A DNA stretch of 64,000 nt from Verrucomicrobiota bacterium (GTDB lineage Bacteria > Verrucomicrobiota > Verrucomicrobiia > Limisphaerales > J093): assembly GCA_027493615.1 (NCBI GenBank), contig JAOSKK010000038.1, forward strand, positions 310,001 through 374,000. The letters are read 5' to 3'. Below are positions 1-9,670 of the stretch, one piece after another (positions within the stretch are counted from its first letter, which is position 1; every line of letters begins with the position of its first letter). A program made the position numbers and the translations under genes. The notes under the pieces are model-generated. The model saw only the letters and a program-made list of their open reading frames with translations, was not told the origin of the DNA and ran no database searches.

Positions 1-1092
1 GTGTCGCGGCCGCGTTCGCCGCGGGCGGCGACGCCGGGGACGGCCTGGCGGATCATCTCGGCCAGTTCCTCGACGGGCATCTGGGGGTAGAAGACCTTGA
101 TCTCGCTGGCGCGGGCGCCGGCGTCGGCCTCGAAGCGGGCGATCAGGTCGCTGGCCAGGGTGATGCGTTCGGAGGGGCCGAAGAGGACGAGGGTGTTCGA
201 GGCTTCGGCGAAGATGGCGGTGACGTAGTCGGTGGGGTCGGGCGGCAGGACCTCGTAGGATTTTCGCTGCTCGTTGAAGACGGTGCGTTTGGGGGCGGTG
301 GCGAGGCCGAAGGTGCGGTTGAGGAGGTCGGCCATGAGGGTGCCGGAGACGTTGCGCAGGTTGAAGGTCTTGACCTGCCGCTGGACGGGTGAGGCGGTGT
401 CCACCGTGGCGAGCAGTTGGCGGACGCGTTCGATGTTGGCGAGACGGTCGGTGATGATGAGGCCGCGGCCGCGGGAGAGGGAAGCGACCGAGCCGGCCGA
501 GGAGAGCATGGTGCTGAGGGGCTGGGAAAGCTCACCGGCATCCAGGTTCTGGAGGTCCAGCACCACGGTGACGATCTCGCCGGGGCGGACGTCGCCGACG
601 TTTTCGAGGCCGTGGAAGAGCTTGATGGGCATCTGGGGAAGGGCCTTGAAGGGCACGAGCCGGAGGAAGCGATCGTCCTCGACCAGCATGACGCTCTTGG
701 TGGCGAGGATGAGGTTCAGGGTGTCGAGGGCTTCGCCGTAGGTGTAGGGCTTGGGATCGGAGAACGTGAGCGCGCCCTCGACGACGGTGTCGGCGATGAG
801 CGGTTTGCCGGCCATCTGGGAGAAGCGCAGGAGGGCTTCCGAGTACGGCATGCCGGCGAAGTCGAAGCGGATGCCTGCCTCTGGGGTGCGGCAGGGTAGG
901 AAGCGGGGGACGGTTCGTGGCGGTCGCGGCCGTCGCGACGGGTTCGGCGGGCGGGGCTTCGGCGGACCCGACGGCAGGGGGAGGACTGCTGGCGGAGGCA
1001 GTTGGCGTGGCGGTGTCGGGACCCTCGGCGGGAAAGAGATTGGCGGGGAGGAGACCGGCGAGGACGAGCAGGAGGAGCGAACGGGTGTTCAT
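1..1092 (-). CDS. gspD: Type II secretion secretin GspD (partial, frameshifted)
   Basis: This is the N-terminal part of an outer-membrane secretin, the gated channel of the type II secretion system. The gene runs off the left edge. The start at 1092 gives a signal peptide (MNTRSLLLLVLAGLL) followed by a Pro/Ala-rich linker. The frame then breaks near 885-895, and the protein continues in the next frame with PEAGIRFDFAGMPYSEALL, an N0-type domain, and a later N1-like stretch (VKTFNLRNVSGTLMADLLN). The start codon overlaps the stop of the upstream gene as ATGA. It is the last visible gene of the secretion operon. The family and position make the call firm; the frameshift is probably a sequence error because both sides remain secretin-like. 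The C-terminal pore domain lies outside the window. Confidence 0.82.
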
Positions 1093-2089
1093 GGGGAAAG
1101 CGAGTTGGTGGCGGCCGGGCGGAGGGCGGGCGGGAGTTCGTCGGGCGCGAGGGCGCGGCGGTCGGAGAAGGACTGGCCGGACTCGATGGCCCAGTAGTTG
1201 GTGTCGTGACGCCAGATCAGGCGGCTGAAGGAGAGGAGACCGGGTTTGTTGGGGAGGGCAGCGGCCGGTAGTCCACCATGGCCACCTGGCCGTCGAGGAG
1301 GGTGTCACCGGGCCGCCGGACGATCAGGCGCTTCTCCCGGTCATCAAACAAGTGGACCTCGGGTTGACCATCCCAGGAGGAGAGGGAGACGACGCGGAAA
1401 TTCGGTTGCGAGGGTTCCGGCGGGCCGGCAGGCGGAGTGGGATTGGCGCGTGGTTCGTCGGGGACGAACGGGCGGAACAAATCGCGCTGGGTGATGGCGT
1501 CATAGCGCCGGCGACCGGGGTCGTCGAGGCTGAGCTCGGCGGTGGCTTCCGGCGCGCCGAGTTCGGATGGAGGCGTGAGCACCAGGGTCACGTAGCGAAA
1601 GCGGACGCGGGTGCGGGCACCCTCGGTGGCGGGCGTGAGGGACAGGCCCTCGATGCGATGGAGGCGCGGTTCGCTCTGCAGGAGGAAAAGCAGGTCGAGG
1701 AGTCGTGGCAGCGTGCCTTCGCCCTGGACGATCCAGCCCACCTCCTCCGCGCCGGGCAGCCGGCGGCGCCCCACCGGGATGCGGGTGAAGTCGGTTTCGC
1801 GCAGGCCGACCCGGACGATCTGGGCGGTGAGGAGGGCGCCGAGCCTGGCTTCGGCCGCCTCGGCCTGAGCGGCGAACAGACGGCCGGCGTGGGCGCGGAC
1901 GTCGGCTTCGGCCTGGAGGAACTCCTGTCGTTCCTTCTGGAGCGAGTTCCACCGCACCTGGAGCTGGAGAATCTGGGCATCGAGGGTTCGCAGCGGGCGG
2001 CTGACGACGGCCTGGAGGACGAAGCCGCCGGTGAGTAACCCGGCAGCGCCCAAGGCGCCCCAGGCCAGCAGGCGGGTCCGCTTATTCAC
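1089..2089 (-). CDS. Inner-membrane type II secretion protein, GspM/PilO-like with GspC/PilP-like tail
   Basis: Bitopic inner-membrane component between gspL and gspD. I chose the GTG at 2089 because AGGAGGT sits 4-5 bases upstream; the longer frame to 2119 lacks such a site. Residues about 5-25 form one membrane helix, followed by a predicted coiled coil and a PilO/GspM-like periplasmic domain. The second half carries RDLFRPF, a motif like the start of the GspC/PilP homology region. In the raw frame the protein stops at 1217. A one-base shift near 1250 (a C/G-rich run) continues it through NKPGLLSFSRLIWRHDTNYW to a TGA at 1089-1091 that overlaps the gspD start. That coupling argues the longer version is the true gene. 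The exact assignment (GspC or GspM) is not certain. Confidence 0.6.
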
Positions 2090-3895
2090 GGGCACCTCCT
2101 TCCGGTGGGCGGCGTGCACCGCGAGGTCCGCGCCCCGCGGGTCTGGCGGTGTCCGGTTGGGCCGGGGTGGCGGTGACGGCGGGGGACGCCGGATTGGCGG
2201 GCGCGGGGGCGGGGGACGAGTTGGCGGCGGGCGGGGGGTCTGTGGGTGCCGTGGGGGTTGCGGGTGCGGGCGAGGACCGCGCTTCGATGGTCAGAGCGTC
2301 GAGGTCGTTGGTAAGGGTTGTGGGGACTTGGAGTTCGAGGTTGGCCTGGAAGCGGAAGCCGAAGCGGTCGGTGGCCGGCATGATGGCGGGCGCCTTCACG
2401 TCGTAGCCGGCGGCGCGGAGGGTGGAGGTTAGGCGGTCGACGGTTTCGCCGCTGCGGACCTTGACGGAGAGGTTGAGGGTATTGCGGGCGGTGGTCGAAA
2501 GGGCCGTGACGTAGAGCTCCTGGCTGGGAGGCACAAGGGCACTCAGGAGCGTCAGGTGATCGAGCCAGTTGCGGCGGGTGGCGGACCAGTCGCGCAGTGT
2601 GCGGGCCTGGTTCCGGAAGACGCGGTAGGCGGCGAGGTTCTTCGAGCCCAGGTTGACCTGCGCTTGGAGATCGGCCCGCTGGCGTTCGCGCTCGCCGATC
2701 CAGCGGGCCCGCAAGCCGGCGGTCGACAGCAGGACGGCGAGCACGGCGGCCACTACTGCCAACTGCCGGACGCGACGAAGGTCCCGGACCACGGGGGACG
2801 TTTCGGGTTGAGGAAGTCGAAGGGGAGACCGGCGGGGGCGAGCGCGCCCAACGCCAGGCCGACGGCGGGCAAGGTAGGAGGCAACGCCTTGGGCGAATCA
2901 GGCTTTTCGCGCGCGTCGGCCCCGGTGCTCAGCACATCGGCGGGCACGCCCAACTGTCGGGTGAGGGCCTCGGCCAGGGGCGCTTCGCCGCCGGTGGTCC
3001 CCGTGACGAGGAAGCGGTTCACCTGGCCGTGGCCGGCAGTGCCTTCGTAGCTGTGCAGGCTCCGGACCACTTCGAGCAGGACCGGGTTGGGGGTTGGGTT
3101 TGCCGACGGATCGTCGGTCTCGGGGCTTGGTCCGCCGGGGACGGGGAGGGCACCGGCGCGGCTGAACGCCCAGGTGCCGTCGATGAGCACATCGAACCGG
3201 ACTTCCTGGGGGTGGAGAGAGACCAGGGCCACGCAGCCGGTGGCGGCTTTGGGCTGAAACGCCAGGGCCGCCTGGGCACCCGCCAAAGACTGAAGCCCCA
3301 ACGCGACCAGCTTCACGCCCGCGGCCTTCGCCACGGCCTGGTAGAACTCGACGGTCTTACGCCGCACGACCGCGGTCAGGACGCGGGTGGGCACGCCCGG
3401 GGCCGGGGCGCTGTCCGAGGAGCTCGACGGTGGCGCGTTTTCCGGGACCGACGAGCGGGGCAGGGCCTGGAAGTCAATCACCGCCTCGTCCACGGGAAAG
3501 GGGAGGTCGCGACTCCACCGGAGATGGACCATGGCAGCGATCTCCTCCTCGCGGTCGGCGGGTGGCAGTTCGAGGGTTCGCAGCATCACCAGGGTGCGGG
3601 GGATGCCCATGACGACGCTGCCCGGGCTGACGGCGGCCTGGGCGAGCGCGGCGGCCAGGGCCTTCCCCAATTCCTCGGGGTCGTCCGGACTGAGGTTCCG
3701 CGGAGGGTTGAGGCGGAGCGTTTGTTGCCGGGCGAGTCGGGGTTGGCCACCCCGCAACGTGGCCTGGACGACCCAGAGTTGGTCGGCTTCGAAGTCCAGG
3801 GCGGTCAGGCTGCCAAGGCGGGGGCGACGCGAGCGTCTTGCTCCGTTGGCGCTGGCCAGCAGGCGGGCCCAGAGATGCGAGCGTTTCAGCGCCAT
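2082..3895 (-). CDS. gspL: GspL-like assembly protein (PilM plus PilN domains, split by a frameshift)
   Basis: The first 380 residues (from 3895) are an actin-like PilM/GspL cytoplasmic domain, with LGSLTALDFEADQLWVV near the start and ending in LPFDFLNPKRPP. The second part (to 2082) is PilN-like: a short basic stretch, one membrane helix (LAVVAAVLAVLLSTAGL), a coiled coil and a ferredoxin-like periplasmic domain, then a long Pro/Ala tail. They overlap by 40 bases in different frames at a run of five C. One inserted or deleted C would join them into one protein with GspL architecture (cytoplasmic actin-like, TM, periplasmic). In the type II apparatus GspL links the GspE ATPase to the inner-membrane platform. 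Two separate genes, as in type IV pilus loci, remain possible. Confidence 0.7.
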
Positions 3896-3908
3896 GTTGC
3901 GGGATTCC

Positions 3909-5257
3909 TCACGGGTTCCAGGCTCCGGCCGCGGCGGTGGCGGTTCCCGCGCTGCCGTCGTGCAAGCGGGCGAGAGGCATCGGAAAACCGAAGCGGGTCA
4001 GGTCACGTACGGCGAGCGGGCGGGGCGGCTCGGCTGCGGTGTCGATGGTCACGCTGAGCACACGGTAGCGGCCAGAGGGGACCGCGTAGCCGAGGGCGCG
4101 GAAGCTGAACTGGCGGCTGCGGGTGGTGAGATGAGGCGCCATCGCTTTGAACTGGTCGGCGGTGACGAGTCCGCGGCGGTAAAGCCAGGCGGGCGTTTGG
4201 GCTTCGTCCGGGGTCAGGCCGGGGCGGGAGGCGACGATGGTGTCGGCGAGGGTTTCGCCGATGAACGGGAGGGCGGTGAGCACCGGCAGGGGCGCGGTGT
4301 TGATGTTGATGAGGCCCTCGAGTCGGGTGGTGTTGGTGGCCGTGCATTGGTCCAGCAGCGTGGCGAGTTCCTCGCGGCTTACGCCCGACTGGAGGCGGGT
4401 GGGGCGCCCTGGGCATCGGTGAACTCGCCCGCGGCCTCGAGCAACGCCGCGGGATGCGGGAGCGACTGCCCGGCGCGGCGGAGGGCTGCCAGGTAGTCGA
4501 GAGTGGCCTGCGGAAGCCCGCACCGCCCGAGGTCGGCGTTGGCATCGTTCAGGTTCACGCGCGGCCGACCTTCGTGGTTGACGTTCAGGTCGTAGCTCAC
4601 GGTGGTGAGGTAGGACTGGAGACCGCGGTCGAGCAGGCCGTTGGCGTCGTCGAGCGGCAGACGGGCGTCGCCGTCATCCTCGTTGGGATCAAGACGCAGG
4701 TTGTAGTTGGTGTCCTCACCGAAGAGCCAGCGGGGGTTCAGACCGGCGGCTGCGGACCATTCTTCGAGCGAGGCGGTCGGTCCGGTGGGGGGCGCGGTGA
4801 CGGCCAGCGCCGCCGGAAACGAGGGCAGTTGCGCCAGCCAGGCGGGGTCGTGGTGAAGCACAGAAAGCTTGGCCGATTCATCGGTCAACCCGAACCGCAC
4901 GTCAGCACCGAGGGAGTCCGAGGCGGAGTAGACCGTGAAGAACCACTGGTCATCGCCGTCCTGGCTCACGAACTGGTGCTGGAAGGCGGCCGGGTTGTCG
5001 TGCCAGGCCTCCTGCTCGAGGCCGGGTTCGCTCGCCAGGGCCAGGGCCCGCGCGACACCGCTCATCGCCGTGGTCCAGGCTTGTTCACGATGCACGCTCG
5101 CCATGTGGGCTGTGGCTTCCGACCGCATCGCATAGAGGACGCTGGCCGCGAGCATGGAGCTGAGCAACACGACGACCAGGACCGTCAGCAGGACGAAGCC
5201 CGCCGCGCGTCGGTTGGAGGAAGCGGCTTGTTCCCGCCGGAGCTGCGCAGTAACCAT
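3909..5257 (-). CDS. gspK: Minor pseudopilin GspK (frameshifted)
   Basis: Large minor pseudopilin of the type II pseudopilus tip. The ATG at 5257 gives a leader with the prepilin-like segment AGFVLLTVLVVVLLSSM and one membrane helix. The globular part contains NLNDANADLGRCGLP and, after a frame change near 4400 (a GGGTGGGG run), a helix-hairpin-helix-like segment with NINTAPLPVLTALPFIGE, typical of GspK. The stop lies 13 bases before gspL. The frame is open upstream to 5326, but that extension crosses a palindromic repeat and is rejected as the start. The length, about 445 residues after correction, fits the family. Confidence 0.8.
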
Positions 5258-5263
5258 GAAACG

Positions 5264-5363
5264 GAAAGCGCCGGTAAACCGGACGCACTCCAGACGCTTC
5301 GCGCGGAACCGGCGGGCTGCGCCCATCGCGAAGCGTCTGGAGTGCGGGGGTTCACCCCGCTTT
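5264..5363. repeat. Palindromic repeat family B, copy 1
   Basis: Lies between gspJ and gspK. The inner arms at 5285-5303 and 5327-5345 are perfect 19-base inverted copies (GCACTCCAGACGCTTCGCG and complement). Imperfect outer arms start with AAAGCGCCGG. A second copy of the same design is at 38314-38414. It can form a long hairpin in the operon transcript. Confidence 0.85.
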
Positions 5364-5398
5364 TCGTGACCGGTTCCTGGAAGGCTCAGGTCGCGCGT

Positions 5399-6349
5399 TC
5401 ACAGGCCGTCCTCCGTGGGGTCCCAGGGGTCGGTGAAGCCCGTCGCGCGAGGGGCCTCCGGCGCGCGGGCGGGGCTGGTGGTCAGGGCGATCGTCCGGCG
5501 GAATACTTCGCCCGGCAGCGCGTCCGGGCCGGCGTCGGGCGCGGCTGGCTCGAGGGCGAGCGTGATCTCGACCCCGCGCGGGAGGGTCGATGCCGACCAG
5601 GCATCGAGCCAGGCTGTGCCGTCATGGTAACGCAAACGCAGGAAGCGGACTTCGGGGATGGCCAGCGCCAGGGTCCCGGAACCGGGGAAGGCCGTGGTGA
5701 GACGGGTGCCTTCCTCCGCCGGCGAGTTCGCAGGAGAGACGGCCTCGACCTCTTGCCCCAGTGTCGAGGTGTCCGGTGGGGCGGTGGGCTCGACGGATTC
5801 CTCAACAGCCGGTGTGAGCTGAACAGCCGGAACGGTGGGAGCATCCGGGGTGGTCGGGGGGCGAAGGCGGAAGGATCGCCCGATGCGGTTGCGGTTGACG
5901 CGAGCGTGGCCAGGGCGGCCTCGGTTCGCACCAAACCTGACGTTGCGGTCGGGTCTTCCGCAGTGGGCAGGGCGTAACGGATGCGCCGGAGAGGGGAGGG
6001 GCATGAAAGTCTCGATGGCGGCCTCGCCCGGCGTGTCGGTGGAAGGTTCGGGAAGGTCGCACAGCAGGAACTCAAGTTCCTGGGGTCCTCCGCGGAAGGT
6101 GCCGGGTTGCGTGCTGGCGGTTCGCAACTCGGTCCCGAGGCGATCCATGCAGAGGCGGACGGCGGCGAGGCCGGCGGTGGCTGTGAGGGTGCTGTCCCGC
6201 AGCCGCGCGGCCTGTTGGTAGTAGTAGAGGACCACGACCAGCAGCGCGATGGCGATGGACAGCGCCAACACCACTTCGAGGAGGGTGAAGCCCTGGGGCA
6301 GAGGGCGCGGCGGAGGGGCCGGTTCCTCTTGGACCCGCTCGGGGGCCAT
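5399..6349 (-). CDS. gspJ: Minor pseudopilin GspJ
   Basis: Prepilin-type protein: leader MAPERVQEEPAPPPRPLPQG, then FTLLEVVLALSIAIALLVVV with the conserved Glu at +5 of the mature protein, for processing by a GspO/PilD-type peptidase. It acts in the pseudopilus tip with GspI and GspK. The frame stays open upstream to an ATG at 6616 that overlaps the gspI stop as ATGA, but the intervening 267 bases are repeats, so I take 6349; a 20-residue leader is normal, a 109-residue one is not. Between about 5850 and 5975 the frame reads atypically (Arg-rich), while the next frame reads smoothly (YALPTAEDPTATSGLV). Two compensating indels at G runs there would explain this. Confidence 0.78.
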   Translation of the reverse strand: MAPERVQEEPAPPPRPLPQGFTLLEVVLALSIAIALLVVVLYYYQQAARLRDSTLTATAGLAAVRLCMDRLGTELRTASTQPGTFRGGPQELEFLLCDLPEPSTDTPGEAAIETFMPLPSPAHPLRPAHCGRPDRNVRFGANRGRPGHARVNRNRIGRSFRLRPPTTPDAPTVPAVQLTPAVEESVEPTAPPDTSTLGQEVEAVSPANSPAEEGTRLTTAFPGSGTLALAIPEVRFLRLRYHDGTAWLDAWSASTLPRGVEITLALEPAAPDAGPDALPGEVFRRTIALTTSPARAPEAPRATGFTDPWDPTEDGL

Positions 6350-6387
6350 GAACCTCGAGACGTGCAGGCTGGAAGCCCGCACCACAG
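6345..6387 (+). repeat. Interspersed repeat family C, copy 1
   Basis: Shared block running GCCATGAACC, then a variable few bases, then GCAGGCTGGAAGCCCGCACC. Close copies are at 44566-44608 and 56957-57000. Here its complement supplies the ATG used for gspJ. Confidence 0.8.
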
Positions 6388-6410
6388 CCTCATGGAGCAC
6401 CTCCCTCAGC

Positions 6411-6488
6411 CCCATTCCCGATGTTCGTAATCGGCGGAGAATCCAAGACGGGGAGTTCCTCCACCGATTACGGACATCGGGAATGGGG
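6411..6488. repeat. Long near-perfect palindrome (family D)
   Basis: The arms 6411-6434 and 6464-6488 are inverted copies of CCCATTCCCGATGTTCGTAATCGG with one mismatch in 24, around a 29-base loop. It lies between gspI and gspJ. A diverged relative of one half (CCGATGTGCGTAATGTGCTC) occurs at 50873-50892 at the start of the beta-helix gene. Confidence 0.85.
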
Positions 6489-6612
6489 TAAGTGATCTGG
6501 TTCTCGTGGACCTGCTCAGTGCCCATGAACGCTCCCCCGCAGGGTCGGGGACCCGGCCTACAGGTTGTAGGCTCGGCGCCCTCACCGGGCGGTTCATGGA
6601 GGGGGTGTGCGG

Positions 6613-7103
6613 TCATCGCCAGGCCTCCTGGCGCCGGGCTCTCGCGGCCTGGTTGGCGAACAGCCGATCTTGCTCGGGCGTGCTTCTTGGTGGCGGCAGC
6701 AGGAGTCCTGTCAGGCGGTGCACGGTCGGGGGGCTTCGCTCCGGACAACGACGGTGACCTGCTGAAGCCCCGCACGATCTTCCGTGCCCAGGGTGTAGGG
6801 GACGACCGCGATCTCCCACGTCCACTGCTCGAAAGGAGCTTCGAAGGCTTCCGGGCCGGCGGCCGCCACCGGGCGCAGTCCCATCTCGAGTTCGGAGAAC
6901 ACGGACACCGCCAGATCGAGCGCGTGGGTTTGGGCCCGGAGGCGCAACGTCCGGTCGACGGCGGTGGTGAGGCCGCTGGAGACGACGGCGGCGGCGAACA
7001 CGAACAGGCCGAGGGCCAGCAGGACTTCAAGCAGGACGGCGGCGCGGCGCGAGCTCGGTTTCGTCCCCCGCCGCGTTGATTCCACCGATGCACCGCAATC
7101 CAT
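6613..7103 (-). CDS. gspI: Minor pseudopilin GspI
   Basis: Small pseudopilin. From the ATG at 7103 a Ser/Arg-rich leader precedes AAVLLEVLLALGLFVFAAAVV, the N-terminal helix that packs in the pseudopilus core; E is at the expected +5 region. The raw frame stops at 6711 just after a run of six C. A one-base shift continues through HRLTGLLLPPPRSTPEQDRLF to a TGA at 6613-6615 that overlaps an ATG (ATGA), so the longer form is preferred. The gene starts 14 bases after the gspH stop. It should work with GspJ and GspK at the tip of the pseudopilus. Confidence 0.75.
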
Positions 7104-7117
7104 GAGGCCTGCAGGCG

Positions 7118-7851
7118 TCAAGGCGCCGAGCGTCCGAGGGCAGTGCGGGCGACCGAGGCCGGTTCGAGCGACTGCGCTTCGGCGGCACCGCTGCCGAACA
7201 TGCCCGGGCTGTCCGGGTCCAACTCCTGGCGGGTGGACCGGCCGCTGAGGCCGTTCCACTGGACCAACAGCCGGCGGGTGTCTCGCTCATCGAGCGAGCC
7301 CACGAGAATCTCAGCCGAATCCGAAGAACCGTCCGGATAGAACATGATGGCCGGCCAACCCGCCGTGGCTCCAAGCGAAGCGGCCGCTCCGGGATCCGCT
7401 GCGGTCCCAGCCGCGCGAGCTTCCTCGGCCGAAGGGTCGGGGCCGGGCGTGGCGACGGTTTCGAGACGGCGCACATGCTCGATGCGGACGTGCTCGGCGA
7501 CGGAGCGCGCGAGGGACGCGGTGGGCTGGCTTGGGACGAAGACCCCGGGCTGATCGAGCGGTTCGGGTTCCCAGCGCACAGCGATGGCAGACCGGGGGGC
7601 GGTGCTGGTACCCGGCGGGGCGGGATCCGCGAGCGCCCGGACCTGCAATTGCAGGCGTCGCCCCTGCTGGGCGGCCTCGGCACGGGCGAAGCGGAGCAGG
7701 CTTTCGAGTTGTCCGACGCCTTCGTCGAGGCGGGCGCCCTGCCAGAGGGGGGCAAGGTTCGTCACCGCGGCGCCGGTGAAGAGCAGCAACAGCAGGGCGA
7801 CGAGCAGGAGCTCGATCAGGGCGAATCCGGCCTGGGGGTTGGCTTCACCAT
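7118..7851 (-). CDS. gspH: Minor pseudopilin GspH (5' frameshift)
   Basis: The mature N-terminal helix (GFALIELLLVALLLLLFTGA) is read from about 7830 but has no start in its own frame; the codon before it is the gspG stop. An ATG at 7849-7851 reads MVKPTP into a run of five C at 7832-7836. One added C puts it in frame with QAGFALIELL, a perfect prepilin leader. The rest is a 220-residue globular domain with a FYPDGSSDSAEI segment typical of GspH. The start is 10 bases from the gspG stop. It belongs to the pseudopilus of the type II system. Confidence 0.75.
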
Positions 7852-7861
7852 GCGGCGGAAC

Positions 7862-8392
7862 TCATTTCGGCGCCGTCTCAAGCACGCTGCGCGAATCCAC
7901 GTTGGCGTCCTGGGCTGTTTCCAGCTTGAGATCGTCCTCGGTGTCCGGCTGCCCGTCGGGCCCGACCGAGAACAAGCGGTAAGGGAGGCCGTTGGTGTTG
8001 CCGGAGCTGGCGAGGTCCTGGATTTCGTAGACGACCTGGCGCCCCCAGGCGTCGAGGAGCTTGGTGCCGGGTTTGAGGTAGGGGCCCTGCCAGCGCTCGC
8101 CGAGTTGTTCATTCTCGAACTGGGGCCGCACCAGGAGTGCGCCCAGGCCGCCTTCCTCTTCGGTGGGGTAATGACCCAGGTTCATCCGGTACGTATCCAG
8201 CGAGGTCTGGACCTGCATCAGCAGGAGCCGGGTGGTGTTGCGCTCCGCGCCGGACTGTTGCGGCAGCACAAAGGTCACCAACGCGGCCGCCAACATCATG
8301 ATGATGACGATGACCAGCAGGATTTCGATGAGCGTAAAGCCCGCCCCTGGCCGGGCCTGATCCACCCGTGCGACAACCGATCGTACGTTCAT
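7862..8392 (-). CDS. gspG: Major pseudopilin GspG
   Basis: Major subunit of the type II pseudopilus. The ATG at 8392 gives a leader of 18 residues ending in Gly, then FTLIEILLVIVIIMMLAAAL with Glu5. Downstream is the GspG signature: a helix ending YRMNLGHYPTEEEGGLGAL, then GPYLKPGTKLLDAWGR, and an acidic loop GPDGQPDTEDD that fits the calcium site known in GspG. The frame is intact. The longer upstream extension to 8539 overlaps gspF and is rejected. Length (about 176 residues) is slightly above usual because of a C-terminal tail. Confidence 0.92.
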   Translation of the reverse strand: MNVRSVVARVDQARPGAGFTLIEILLVIVIIMMLAAALVTFVLPQQSGAERNTTRLLLMQVQTSLDTYRMNLGHYPTEEEGGLGALLVRPQFENEQLGERWQGPYLKPGTKLLDAWGRQVVYEIQDLASSGNTNGLPYRLFSVGPDGQPDTEDDLKLETAQDANVDSRSVLETAPK

Positions 8393-8448
8393 AATCGTGC
8401 AGTTGAGGTTAAAGACGACGTGCAAGCAACTTCCATTCAGCCGGAGGC

Positions 8449-9653
8449 TCATGAGGCGCGTCCGAGGCTGCTGGCCATGGTGAAGATGGGCAGCAACAAT
8501 CCCAGGGCGAGAAACCCTATCGCCATGGCGACGAGACACAGAATCAGCGGTTCGAGGAGCCGCACGACCTGGTCCACTTGCCGGTTCGTGCGCCGCTCCA
8601 CCGTGTCGGCAATCGTCAGGAGGACCTGATCGAGACGGTTGGATTCCTCGGCAACGCGGATCATGGCCAGGATTTGTTCGGGGAACAGGTTGCCGACCCG
8701 CAGCGGTTCGGTCAGGGGTTTGCCGCCGCGCACGCTCTCAAGCGCGTCGGTGATGCGTTCGCTCAGAAGTCTGGAACCGGTGGCGCCGCGGCTGATGGCG
8801 AGGGCCTGCAGCAAGGGCACGCCGTTCGACAGCAAGGTGCCAAGGATGCGACAGAACCGGGTGATCGCCAGCAGCCGCAACGCGGTGCCGACAACGGGAA
8901 TCCGCAGCCGCCAGTTCTCGTACCAGCGGCGTCCCTGCTCGCTTCCGAATGCGCCCCAGGCCAGGGCGCCGACGCCGATCCCGGCCACCAGCACGAGGTA
9001 CCAGTAGCCGCGGAGCACGCGGCTGAACAGGAAGACCAGTTCGGTGGGCAGCGGCTTCCGGGCGTCGCCCAGCAGGGCTCGAACCGGGGCACGAAGAACA
9101 ACAGGGCGCCGACCAGCACGAGCGTGCCCACGGTGGCCAGCAAGGCGGGGTAGATGAGCGAGCCGATCACCTTGCTGCGCAATTCGTCGAGCCGCTCCAA
9201 GAAGGTCGCCAGGCTGCGCAGGACGTCCTCGAGGAAGCTGGCGCGTTCGCCGGCCTGGACCATGGCGGTGTGGAGGGGCGGAAATGTCTCGGGAAAGGCC
9301 CGCAGCGCCTCGGTGAGGGACGTGCCGTCCGCCACCGCCGTGCGCACCTCGCGCAGCAGGGCCGCCAGCCGGGGATTGACGGTGGACTTGATGAGGGAAT
9401 CCAGCGCGCGGAGCAGCGGCACGCCCGCCCCGATCAGGTCCGCCAACTGGCCGTACATGATCCCGAGGTCACGTGTCCGGACACGACGGCGTGCCCCCCG
9501 TTGCCGGGCGGGGCTGGACCGGCCTCGCAGTTCCAGCGGGACCAGGTTGCGTTCATCGAGCAGGCGCAGTGCCGTGGCTTCGGTCTCGGCTGACAGCACA
9601 CCCGTGACGGTGGCCCCGGCCGTGGTCTTCGCGACGTAATGGAAATCAGCCAT
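8449..9653 (-). CDS. gspF: Type II secretion inner-membrane platform protein GspF (frameshifted)
   Basis: Polytopic platform protein with two tandem T2SSF domains. The first (from 9653: MADFHYVAKTTAGATVTG) includes the helix-rich GIMYGQLADLIGAGVPLLRAL and a membrane segment ALLATVGTLVLVGALLFFVP. The frame changes near 9077 (GAGCCCTGC), and the second domain follows with FCRILGTLLSNGVPLLQAL and the final hydrophobic helices (CLVAMAIGFLALGLLLPIF). A single missing C restores the frame. It begins 17 bases after the gspE stop. Confidence 0.88.
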
Positions 9654-9670
9654 GCGGAAGGTGCCCGGGG

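Noticed and set aside
5258..5326. N-terminal extension of GspK
   Set aside because: It is the translated arm of palindromic repeat family B and would bury the prepilin leader.
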